Source of the DNA: Coprinus comatus
Lineage: Eukaryota; Basidiomycota; Agaricomycetes; Agaricales; Agaricaceae
Direction of reading: 5' to 3'
DNA length: 64,000 bases
Assembly: GCA_034638255.1 (NCBI GenBank)
Contig: JAWPGT010000007.1
Location: 558,001-622,000, forward strand
Shown one piece after another: positions 25,413 through 36,677 of this stretch (within the stretch, counting starts at the first letter, position 1; each line of letters begins with the position of its first letter). The position numbers and the translations under genes were made by a program. The notes beneath the pieces were generated by a model. That model was not told the DNA's origin. It saw nothing but the letters and a program-made list of their open reading frames with translations, and ran no database searches.

Positions 25413-25901
25413 TATTGGATATTGGAGGATCTCCTGAACTCGATGGTTCTCTTTTATACCCTCTATAACTTTCACATGTATTACCAGTAATTATAATTCT
25501 CGAGTTTCGGCCTAGATTAAAAGCAGTAATAATATATCTATGTATTGTTTCTATCACAAGACAAGAAAGGTTGGAGGGAAGGTACAACAACTTTTGAGTA
25601 AAACACATTTAATTAACTACGTATATATATTATAAATGCAGTCCAAAAATAAATAATAGGTAATAGAAGGTGTATAATATAACTAAGGGTACTACAGGTG
25701 TGCAATTGGTGTTTTTTTTCAAGATTTGCAAGAAAATCAACAAGATGGTCGTCAAGGGGAAAATACTCGTAAAAGTGGCAAGATGTGATGCGATACAGTG
25801 AGGGGGTATACAAGGGGTATGGAAAGGGAGAGCGAGAGAGAAAGAGAAGGAAAGTAAAAGCAAAGCCCTAGGGAGTGAATATGAATAAAATATTCTTTTT
25901 T
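25413..25901. other. Intergenic, AT-rich
   Basis: This 489-bp stretch between two convergent gene ends contains no supported gene. Confidence 0.4.
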
Positions 25902-26394
25902 TTAGAATGTATGATATCCACGAATATTCGTACTCCCAGAATATGAAACAGGCGAAGCAGAAGCAGAATCAGAAATAGGAGTTTTTTGTTGGTGCTGGTG
26001 TTGATATTGTGAATGATGAGCCTGTGCTTGTGCTTGATGAAGTGCCATAATACTACGTCTACGAGACGTCGCACTTGAACTTGTGACGAAAACAAAATCT
26101 TTGGCATATACGGAAACTCGTTGTTTTTTGGTTGAACGAGTTAATGTTTTCCATAAGTTGACTAAACGACGTTCAATTTGTTTGGTTGTCACTGGCGCCA
26201 TGGTTTGTGGGGTATGGATATGATGTACATGTGTGTTGTTGGCTGAGAGATTGCGAGTACTATAAAACGAATACGTTGATTAGTATCCCCCCTAAGTAGA
26301 ATCCCTAATTATATGAATCATGTACTCACATTTTTTCCTCTTCACCGAGAGGACAAGACCAAGAGAAATGAGGATCGCGAGCGACAATAGACAT
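25902..26394 (-). CDS. Hypothetical small basic protein
   Basis: Two exons (26394-26330, 26259-25902) encode 140 residues. The junction uses gtgagt and a tatag acceptor and keeps frame. The middle (TTKQIERRLVNLWKTLTRS) is basic and could be helical; the C-terminal half is Gln/His/Ser-rich. I do not recognise a family. A shorter start at an in-frame ATG at 26201 is possible. Splicing makes a real gene likely, but there is no homology evidence. Confidence 0.55.
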
Positions 26395-27186
26395 GATGAA
26401 GATGTGGTATGAGAATTAAAGAAGGAGGATGCGCAGATTTATAAAAAAGAAACTGCAGTATCCAAGATACGTGTCAACTAAGAGAGAACTAATGTGAAAC
26501 ACTTGAAAGCTCGCTGAGAAGTGCGACGTTTCCAAGTTGACGTTGAATATGGGATGAAACCAGTGCAAACAACAACCAAACACCAGGTGAAGAAAGAAGA
26601 GGATTAAAGAGCAGTGAGGGGTAAAAGAGCGTTGAGGTGGCTGGCTGAAGAAGTATAGTGTAACTGGTAACTGGGGCAGATCCAGATCGCAAGGGGCTTT
26701 TGTCGCGCCCCAGCCCAGTTTATATCCTCATCCATGTTGTCTAGCACAGCTTCCGAGGCATTGTTTATGCATTTAGACTATGGTAACCCCATTATAGTTC
26801 AAGGTAGTTGTTGTGGCGAGCTATTGTTTTCTCAATTGACAATAAGAAGCCATTTTGATGGTTGATTGACACGTGGATTGTCCCCTTATTAGCGCCCTTC
26901 TAGCGCCTACAATACTCAACGTCAACCTATGTTAACTCGGTGTCACGCTATCTGCATGCTATTCTCACAAAATACAAGAGTGCCCATGTATTCTCCCCCG
27001 GTTGTTGTTATGGGGCTTCACAGCAGCTTTGATTAAACCTTTCCAAATATACAGGAACTATAGCACAATAGAGTAATGGTTAACTTATGACTTAATGGTA
27101 TGGATGCTTGTTAGCAACGAATGTGGGTTGGTGTTAAAAAAGATCAGCGGATGAATAGGTGGTGAAACAAGAACTTGGATTTGGAG
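26395..27186. other. Intergenic region
   Basis: 792 bp upstream of the small basic protein and downstream of PIF1. Only short reading frames without splice support are present. Confidence 0.4.
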
Positions 27187-29505
27187 TTATGAAAGATCCT
27201 CGATTGTTTTGAGTGTTTCACTCCACCTGGCGACTTTATCGTGCGCCTTAACCTACAAAAATGTTATCCCATACCTAATGAAACAAGACTCAGTAGCGCA
27301 CCTTTGTCGGATCAAAATTAAGTACTTGTAGTCCATCTAGAGACGTTGCACGCGACAGTGCAACATAGGCTTGTCCTAAACAATATGTTAGAAACAATAA
27401 CACAATTGAGTACTGGGTTGACAGACCTTTCTCAAACACACGATTCAGATCCACTTTAACACGGTCTAGCGTTTGTCCTTGCGATTTATGTATACTCATT
27501 GCCCAGGCAAGAATAAGAGGGAACTGATTAAAAGAGGGCTAAGTGTGTACTCTCATGGAATGCAAATCAAATACAACCACCTACTTGAGTTCTGCTCACT
27601 TGCAATTCTCCACTGGGAAGTTCCACTTTCCATGTTTCTGGAGTAACTATCGTTGTCCGCTTTCCACCGTTTGCCAGAGAAAACTCCACCACTGGATACC
27701 GCAAAACAGTCCCGGAAGAGCTCTTTTTAGCGGGTGGTGCCCCCGTCGACCCACTTTCGTCGAATTCAACGGAAGCAGGATCTACAAATTCAATAATACG
27801 GCCCATGGTGCCGTTGACTAATTGTTCGTCAATGTTCTTGATCAGCATAACTTGAGCGTCAACCCGCACAAGAAGTTGTGAGGGTGCCATGAAGTTACTG
27901 AGCAACTTCTCTCCTTGATCAGTCCCTTTGAGTGTCCCACCCTCAGAGGCTGTATAGCACATCTCATCAGTGTTCAAGTTTCGCATCCGATTTGAGTTGG
28001 ATCTCTCTACATCTTCACGACGAGGGAATCTAGACAGGGATTTTGAATGACAATGTATTGTAAGAGGTGAATTTATTCTCACAATTCGGTTGGGCCCAGA
28101 CCATCGTCGTATGTAATGGTTCGGGAAAGAGACTTGAACTTATTGACTGATTTTTGACTGAGCCTTCCAAATCGCATTTCATTCAACATGTCAACAAACT
28201 CTGGGCTAGAAGTTAACATATTTCTTCTACACAAGAGCAGTCACGTACCTTGATCCTTTTGTCTGAAGACTTTGGTAAGGTTGAACGTGTGTTTGATAGT
28301 TTCATTCCATTTCTCGGCTTCAAAGGCAAACTTCACGGAGCCAGAATTACCTTTCGTGACAGGCGGCAATTGGAAAAAGTCACCAGTGACAATCAACTAT
28401 GGATGGCATGAATACAGAGAACATGTAGTATTTATAAAATCATTACCTGGATCCCACCAAATGGCGTAGAAGGCCTTTTCTTCAGTACAGAACCAATTAT
28501 GGCGAGCTTGTCAAAGAGGTCACCGTCAAGCATAGATACTGACTGATTATCAGTATACACGCTAAAGAAATGGAACAGAAATGTAAAACGAACCTTCATC
28601 TATAATAAGTACTTTCGTTTTCAGCCATCTTGTCGATGCCTTTCTATTTTTCTTAATACGATCAACAAGTACGTCCGCATTCTCAACTCCCAGTCCAATC
28701 CCGGCGAATGAATGAATGGTAATACCACCGATATTACAAGCAGCAATACCTGCTCTTGGTGTCAATTGGAAGAAGCCTCCGCAAATTTTTAGAATGACGG
28801 ACCGGTAGAAGCAGTAATAGCAACTGCATCATAAGTCTTTGCATGAATCTTACGCATAGTTTTAATGATTTCTCGCAGTAAAACTGATTTACCAGTACCT
28901 GCATATATCCATGTAAGGTATGAGTATAACGAAAGAAAACGAGAAAAACACTCACCAGCACTTCCTGTATAAAACACACTTTGTCCCTCTTGCACAAGCT
29001 TCAGTATATAGGTTTGTTCCTGACTTAAAAACACCTTTGCCACTTTCTGGATTGGCTTCTTAACCACAGGAGCTGTCACCGTCATGGTTTGAGCTTTTGT
29101 TCCTCCTCCGGCAGTATTAGATGAATTTGTTCGTTGCCCAGTTGGTCGATTCTCCGAGTTTGACCTGGAGATAATGGACCTCGTTGGGATGGCGTCCTTA
29201 TAACCAGGCGGTAATTGTCTAGGTTTCTTCGTGGGTACATCGGACGCTGACTCTTGACTTGGTCGTTTCTGGGAAGCAACAGTAGATGTAACCTTTGTTT
29301 CCGGGTTAGTTGCAGCTAGAGCAGCACGTATCACTTCAAGGCGCTTGCTTGCATTGGCGACCTTTGGTGGTATAGACCGTGTGGTGGGCGGAGTAGGAGG
29401 CCATTCGATTGGTTGGGACGAAGATGCAGCAGCATCCGAGGCATCTGACCACTCGCGTTTCAGTGTCCTCAGTCCAGACTGGGCTGATTTTGAGGGTTTG
29501 GACAT
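27187..29505 (-). CDS. PIF1: PIF1-family 5'-3' DNA helicase
   Basis: Ten exons (29505-28956, 28898-28803, 28749-28594, 28538-28447, 28396-28249, 28200-28083, 28029-27585, 27523-27427, 27375-27302, 27252-27187) encode 613 residues. Walker A is [11 protein letters not shown], Walker B/DEAD-like is [17 protein letters not shown], then [24 protein letters not shown] and [21 protein letters not shown], all diagnostic of Pif1. The first 150 residues are Ser/Pro/Lys-rich and disordered-looking. Pif1 unwinds G-quadruplexes and forked DNA and works in nucleus and mitochondria. The stop of TIM44 lies 236 bp upstream on the same strand. Confidence 0.95.
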
Positions 29506-29741
29506 TGGGTACGAGTGATGTTATAAGTACGAACGTACAACTTGGAATAATGTTCTGTACCGTGAGAAGAACGCGACCATATTACACACGTGGTACGCGA
29601 CGCGTCTTATTCCATGTCAGTCATGTTAAATTAAATGTATTAAACTAGTCGTGGAATGAGGGGTGAGGTGATATCAAATAGCATAAACACAGCATAAAAA
29701 GTCTAAGATAAAATAATACTTTTCTTAAAGGTGCTTAAAGG

Positions 29742-31410
29742 TTAGAGGTAGGCCCTTCCACTCCGACGGGCCATCTAATCTATGTCAGATTCCATAATCC
29801 ATTACGTTACATTGAAACTTACCTCAATAATTTTCCACCCTCCTGTTAGCTCATTCTCTAGTTCATCTTCTACGCGTGTGATGGCCGCAACATAAACACA
29901 TTGCTCCACCTTGTCGTCAGCACCAACAGCAATTTCTCTGGTCTTGACATTGCGGAACATTAGTACTTCTTGAGTAACGAAGGTCACCAAAAATATGGGG
30001 ACATTATTCTCCAAAATTTTTGCTTCCGATACCTACATTGTAAATGGCATTAGCAGAGTAGGTGACAGAGTTGGCGGAAACATACATCAACTTGACGGAT
30101 GTCAAGAACTTTACTCTCGCTGACTAGACCTTGCTTCAAGTAGTGTTCCATGGTCGCCCATAGAACATTATATGTCTGGAAAAGAATTATAAGCACAAGT
30201 GCATAGTAAGAGGAAGGGGTTAAAACTTACAGCCTCTCCACACCATGCTTTAAGAGACTCTGGGTCAGCTGAAAGGTACGCATCAACCACCTCAGGTACA
30301 ATATACTCCCTCAGCTCACGCTCGAAGTTTTCGCGGTTGAACGTTGGGTCAAGCGACTTCATCAAACGCAGTACTTGAGCAGTTTCATTCTCGTCAAACC
30401 AAGAACCGATTGTTGACGTTACTGACCGCATAGACATCACCATAGGATTCTCAGATTCGTCGTAAGCTTGACGCAAGGAAAAGAAGGAACGGAGAACGGG
30501 ATTAGTGTCTTTGAGGCGATTCCAAGCCTCGTCTTTGGGTGAGTCTTTGTGCAGCACAACGGCTTGGCCAGCTCTAAAGTGAATTTAGGGTTGGATGTAA
30601 CACCGAGCGAAAACTGGTACTAACTCTGGGTCTTCCTTTGTACGACCACGGCCTATTCTATCTTTTCCAAGCTTAGCTAGACGTTTCTGCCGTCTTAGTC
30701 TGCGGGCCTCTTTTTCTTCGAAGCCAGCATGTTTGGCGCTTCCACTGTCATCCAGCGCATCAACAAGGGTTTCCGCAAATGCCTTGTATGCAGCAGTTTT
30801 TCTAATAGGCTCAGTTGTCTTGTCGAGGGTGTTAGTGACAGCATTTGTTGCTCTCGAAAGCTAGCATTGAAAGCTCAATAATGACAACAAATTTATAGGT
30901 GAAATAACATACAGCACGCATGACTTCACTCTCTTCCATTGTTTTCAGGGCCTCAGAAACGGCATCTCCAACCGCCACACCAGTTTTTTTGAGTTCTTCT
31001 GCCGCCGCGCGTAGTTTTGGGTTCTCTTTGATACTAGAAACCAGCTTAAAGGCCAGGATAAATATTAAAAATGTATCGATATTTATGTTACATACCCGAG
31101 CACGCTCGTATGCAGCGCGAGCTTTTTTCATAGCCTCCGAGTCCTGCAACTTGTCAACATCACCCTGTAGCTGCTTAACATTATCTTGTAGCTCCCTGCT
31201 CTTCTTCAGTTCCTCTCTAAGCACTTCGACGAAGGTTGCGAAAGGAGACTTTGGAGCTTCATTCTGTTGCCGTGATGACGAATGGAATGCGGCACTATTT
31301 GATGAAGTACCTATCCGGAAAGGAGACGCGACCACATTTTTGCGGGGAACGAGTGCACGCGCACGCGAGGCATTACGGGCGACAAGGGCGTTGAGATTCC
31401 TAGAAAGCAT
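29742..31410 (-). CDS. TIM44: Mitochondrial import motor subunit Tim44
   Basis: Seven exons (31410-31096, 31044-30913, 30860-30625, 30573-30231, 30175-30086, 30032-29823, 29774-29742) encode 452 residues. An Arg/Ser-rich presequence is followed by FATFVEVLREELKKSRELQ, an extended helical region with ENPKLRAAAEELKKTG, and the Tim44 C-terminal lipid-binding domain (DPTFNRENFERELREYIVP, ILENNVPIFLVTF). Tim44 recruits mtHsp70 to TIM23 on the matrix side. The last exon is 33 nt; its acceptor (attag) was chosen over one 10-11 nt upstream because the resulting end, MARRSGRAYL, fits the family. Confidence 0.94.
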
Positions 31411-32687
31411 ATTAATGTTGACAGAACGGTGAATTTCGACTTGCCCCGATCATTTCCTCGAATTTTTGTATCACGTGTTCAATATCAGTATATTTAGCCC
31501 CCCACATCCCTATTCAGCAATTCAAAATATGTGATACTTGGTAATACAGAGCATGTACCAGAATATTCGGACAGTTTATATCTTTTAGAATGAGAAATTT
31601 ATTCTTAAGATCCGGAACATCTGTACATACTGACTACTTCCGGTGAACACCATAAAAAACTTGATTCGTAATTACAAGACATCGGTCATTCAACACTACC
31701 GCTCGATGAAACTGTTTCCGTTCGGTTTCCGCAGCATGCGCGCGTAATGAGAATGGAATCACGCTCACGAGTTTAAATCGCCCAAGTTCCTGCATGTCAA
31801 TCTAGTAGATGCATTTCACAGCAATGGTGAGAAATGTCCATTTTCCATCATGTAGAAATTTTGATAGATCTAAGACACAGGACATCCACCTGTTTGGGAA
31901 GACAACTACATATTCTCCTTGATGCAAAAATTTCCACCCCACACCGGGTACGGTAAGACTGGAACTACATACAATTGAATCACTTATAATGGGCAACCGC
32001 TTATTGCATAATGTTGATAATGCATGGACTTCGGGCCTTAACCAACTCGGGAAAGGGGGAAATTGGCCAAAGCTTGCATATCGAATAATGCATAACCTTT
32101 TTGGTAAGATATACAATATCAGATATTCATAGTTTGTAATATGGGAAAGTGCTAGAACGTGTCAAGAACCTTCTAAAAATCCCAAAATGCTTCAACATTG
32201 CATAATATTACTTATTCTTAGTAGATATGCAAACATTAATCCTCGGCAAAACCAATCAAGTGGGGTATCACTCAGATATGAGCCTCAGGAGGTGTCCATA
32301 AACCTTGTCCGGAATCTGAGAAAGTTTCGAGGGCATTTGAGGAAAGCAAAATGCGTTGCATGGGTGGTTGGTGTAGACATGTGAATTATTTACCGTATTA
32401 AGTAATACCTCATATTGCATGATGTTGATATAATGCATGGGCACACACCCTCCCGACGTTATGCATTATTAGCGATTCAACTGTATTCGTAAAGCATAAG
32501 AACAAAATTTAATTCCGATGGTTTCAAAACTTCCATTTCATCGGAATGTTCGGCTTTGAAGCACATGGAAAGTACCTTAAGAAATATAACCGTAGGTAGA
32601 TCTATGGCAAAACGACAAAGATGTGGATTACGGTAAATATCTATGAATAAAAGCGAGTTCTAAATAACAACAGGCAAAAAAGAGGAT
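31411..32687. other. Gene-poor AT-rich stretch with short repeats
   Basis: No supported gene between TIM44 and the heme lyase gene. It contains a diverged direct repeat (32003-32027 and 32413-32440) and a 13-nt inverted repeat around TGCATAA motifs (32085-32097 and 32457-32469), suggesting a decayed mobile fragment. Confidence 0.4.
32003..32440. repeat. Diverged direct repeat pair with TGCATAAT motifs
   Basis: Both copies read ATTGCATRATGTTGAT followed by AATGCATGG, differing by one substitution and a 2-nt insertion. Further TGCATAAT words lie between them. Confidence 0.4.
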
Positions 32688-33602
32688 CTATTCATGTTTT
32701 CGTGGCGTGTCTTCGCCTTTCTGTCCCCGTGCTTCACGCCACGCAGCCCAACTTTCTTCTGTCGCAACAGATATCCGTTCTTTCAAACTTGAAAAGCTAT
32801 CAAGGGCTGGACGAACATCAAGGGAGAAAGCAGGCGAGCCATCCGGTTCAGGTGGGGCAGAGTAATAATCAATGACATAGCGAATTTCTTCGCCTGTCTT
32901 TGGTCGCCTTATTACCCAATCGTGACGATCAAATGGGGGCTCGTTCCTGGATTGCATTGATTAGTTCTTGTTTCATTCATAAAACTTCGTCATGATATGA
33001 CATACCCAAAGCGAGAAGGTAAGAGCCAACCAGCCAATGAATATAGCCTAGCTTTAGGCGACATTTCGCCTGGTCTACCTTTGAAGCGTACCAATTCAAG
33101 GTCATCATCCCTGCACAACAGACAACAGAGCAAACCCTTCAATTAATTGTGAATTTTCATAAGACCAATTTACGCACTCGTATTGTCGCTTCTCCCATTT
33201 CAATACCTCCTGCCACGCCTCTTCATTTAAGAAGTTATGGATCTCAACCATGACCTCCACATGCTCTTCCGGTGTTTCCCATCCTTTCCGTACAAGCGCA
33301 TTATAGAATTGTTGTGGTGAAGGATACTCCCATTTTTCTTGTTTGCCACGGGGAATAGTGGATTCAGTCCGTGATGTAGGAAGGTCAACTTCCTGTCCAG
33401 GTTGCCGAGCGTTAGCAAGATCAGGCATTTGGTTTAGAGGATTGAGTTTTCCATGGTCCACTGGACATTTAGCCGGTGCCTGTGGTTCAGCGTGTTCTAT
33501 GGGACATTTAGCTTTTTGGGAAACTTGAGTATGGTCTATTGGGCATCCTGAAGGTTTCGTAGAGGAAGTTTGCTGATGCAAGGCGGACGAAGATTGTCCC
33601 AT
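32688..33602 (-). CDS. CYC3: Holocytochrome c synthase (cytochrome c heme lyase)
   Basis: Three exons (33602-33178, 33110-33006, 32946-32688) encode 262 residues. The N-terminal half carries three CP heme-binding motifs (GCPIDH, KCPIEH, KCPVDH); later YPSPQQFYNALVRKGWETP, VEIHNFLNEEAWQEVLKWE and PFDRHDWVIRR are conserved in HCCS. The enzyme attaches heme to apocytochrome c in the mitochondrial intermembrane space. The start at MGQSSSA was preferred to an in-frame ATG 29 codons upstream because the family begins MGxS near the first CP motif. Three CP motifs is more than the minimum of one to two. Confidence 0.94.
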
Positions 33603-36600
33603 TGGGGTGAACGAATGTGAGAGGGTATGAAAGTCCTTTCCAAAATATCCAGTCACGAGAGAGCTCTGGGTCACATGAGAGTGTGCCACGTGAAAAAAAT
33701 CTAAATAGACCTCAGAAGAAACTATCGGTGGGTAAATAAAGTTCGATTCAAACCGTGTCCTGGCTCAGCGCTCATGTACTTGAGTCATGATGTATGAGCA
33801 ATGACTTACAAGTTACAACTATACTTGCTCAATGTTGATTCATACTCTATATTCCTATGTGTCGACTTTTGCCTGTGGCTTTTTTATCCCAATTTCTCCT
33901 TGTGGTTATCCATCCCTGCATGATCGAAACCTGTATCAAGTCTCCGAAGCGGAACATAGTACACATGGCAATGCTATCCACATCTGTGCATTTTGCATTT
34001 TCACAATTCTATGAATAGACTGCCAGGTCTTGGAAAGAAAAAAATCAGGTGTTTGTGATATGTATCATCACTAACCGCAAGTACCAGTAGGTGGCAAATC
34101 TATAGTCGACTTACGCTACCCTTTTTGAAATAAGCACTTGACAATCATCGACAAAAGAGAAAGACGTGTACGGCCAAGAAAGTGTGAAAATGGTTTGAGT
34201 GAAAAGTCCGTATATGGTCCAGTACTTGGTAGGAAAGAAATACGCAAAGAGAATTCGAAAGTCGGCGGGCAAGCGCTTCGAAGAAACGAAGAATTTACTC
34301 ATCCGTGTCTTTTTTCAGTAAAAGGGAAGTACCTGGGCCGCCCAAAACATCTGTTTTATGATGATTTGTACCGCAGGTACATTTAACGAAATTTCAATTT
34401 CTTCGTATTTTTTTTAATTATTTAGTACTGTACATATTTATCTCTATTAGATGTACTTTCCATGTATACCGGCGTCATGAATGCATCACCAGTGTCTTCA
34501 GGAATCTATGGGTTCACGAGAAAGAACGCTGGATGACGGCATGTACTAAATGCACTAAAAGTTCTGAATGTCTACCTTCGCCAACAACGCCAATTAGTAA
34601 AATCCACCACTTGCTACATACAACCGCAAGCTAAGACTAGGGGAAAAAACCATAAGGATCAAACTATAACGTTGTGAAGACCGGACGGAACCGTAAAAAG
34701 TCTAGGTGCATGCCAGTCTTCTTCCGCTCAGTTGTGTTTTTACAACATCCTGCCGGAAGTCTCACATTAAAGGATCTCGTTTCATTGAGGGCAATTGTAA
34801 AAAGTTTGTGATTGTTAGGATGCTCTCACTGGCATTTTATAGATACTAAGCTCGTCCATAGTGCACACTGTATACTGTTATGATTTTACTTGTACTATGT
34901 TAAAATTTCTTTCTCTCTTTCGGAACATTGTATATGTGGAAGGCCTGTAAATGCCCCTGAGAATTATTGCCATTCCATAGACGCTTATAATTGGCCCAAT
35001 AATATCGGAATACAGTACACCTATTCTGCCTGTGGGCATGTCAGTCCGGATGAAAAGTTGTGGAACCTCTTCAAGTTGGGGATCTTGTGGGGCACCAGAG
35101 CTCGCCTGATCCCAGTGCTCAACAAATACTACAGCCCCAAATTCCAACCGAGTCCAGACCAATGAATGGTTCACATCTGTTTCAGCCCACCAACCTCAGA
35201 TGGTGAACAGTAAGTAGTACTTCGTTGAGTATGTTGACCGTATTTGCTGTTTGTTGATTTTGTGATTTGTGAACTTTGTTTAAAGGTACAGAATAGCGGC
35301 GCTTTACAAATACAAAAGCTGCTGAAAAGTACTTGCGGAATATGAAGACGTAAGATGTCAACAATTTTTAATGTTTTCTTCCGGGGGCTGTGGGTTGGAT
35401 CCGCAAGGCGGTACCTGGATAGGCCGGACGCCACAACGAACTAAGAATGGCCAACTCGAGAAGAATAGAGGTCCAAGTTCAAGATACTTTAGAATTTGTA
35501 AGGCCGGATCCTACTGTTGCCTACTATTGCTGCTAGTAGTGTACGTAAATGCGAGGTGCAGTTTCTAATAGAGAATTAAAATTTCATGCGAGTTATTCAA
35601 GTTCTCTGAGATCCCTCCATCAGTGATCATCATGAAACTTGGGCAAAATTACCTTGGCGCGGGACCTCAAGAGGCGACCTCCAGAAAAAATAATAAAGGT
35701 CCTATGAAATACTACTAGAGGCTGCTGAATGCATTCGGCAGCAATTACCTCGCGGATCGGTTATCTTCATCTTTGCGAAAAATTCTGACTTTTCTAAATT
35801 CTTGCTGACGCTTTATACATCATTTTTCTTTTCATAGTCAAGAAATGCGCTCGCACACACTCCTACCTTCGGCAGCTCGTGTATGCTCACTGTTGATTCT
35901 GTAAGGAGTAGTTATTCGTGGAGTAAGGCAGATCCAGATTGGTTACTAGAAGGTAGAAGTGAGCTGACATAATGGGTTTTATTTTTGTATGATTTTTGTT
36001 CCAAAAAAAAACACGAAAATGGCTTATGTTGTCGTAAGTGAAAAGACCTTGCCTCGCTCGGTAATTTCCGGTAAAATCTTAGACTTACTTTCATATGTGT
36101 GTAGGTTTATGCCAAATTTGGCAGTATTCTTTTCCACTCTACGATACTCTCGAACGGACTGGGCACTTGAGGTTAAAGCGTTTCCTTCGAATGCGTGGGA
36201 TTATTTCAACGAGAAAATAAACAGCGAAGGAGACAGTTGCGGGGATAGCTGTGGGCGGGCTGATGGAAGTATTAATTCAGTTCCGCAGATGGGCATGATC
36301 CGTTGGCGAAATTGTAGGTTCTGAAGCAAAGGGTAAGCTAGGAATATTTTGTTTTTGGATATGTCCGAGGAGGACGTGAGTAAAGCTACAGTTAAAATGA
36401 TCTGGGGGGGTTGTGTAGATGGTGGGGAGGTGGGGTGAGGAGAAAGGAGGTAAGGTGGGACTTTGGTAAGAAACCACACGCGGTCAGTTTTCCGTCCGAA
36501 GTTCCGTGATCGCCGATTGGATCTGGCTGAATTGGGCACACATGGTTCACCAGAAAGAAGGACCTTTAGGCTGCTCAGCCCTCTCGCTAGGTTTCGTCTA

Positions 36601-36677
36601 TATAATGAAGCTCGCCAGCCTCTCACCCCCTTAGACTACCCCGCATCCATCTCCTCCTCTCCCCACTTGTTAAAATA
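33603..36677. other. Gene-poor region, about 3 kb
   Basis: No convincing gene. Unspliced frames of 90-140 codons occur (for example 34890-35165 plus and 35989-36324 plus), but they lack introns, recognisable domains and a start context. The right end is the promoter of the hexose transporter. Confidence 0.45.
36599..36605 (+). promoter_or_regulatory. TATA box of hexose transporter
   Basis: tatataa lies about 73 bp before the ATG at 36678, followed by a CT-rich leader, the usual arrangement of highly expressed fungal genes. Confidence 0.5.

Noticed and set aside
30920..31432. 170-codon plus-strand frame
   Set aside because: Antisense to the first two exons of TIM44; Ser/Arg-rich shadow translation.
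33603..33689. 29-codon N-terminal extension of cytochrome c heme lyase
   Set aside because: In-frame ATG exists, but the family starts MGxS near the first CP motif, and the extension resembles nothing known.
36201..36626. 141-codon minus-strand frame upstream of the hexose transporter
   Set aside because: Lies over the TATA box and leader of the transporter and shows no conserved motif.
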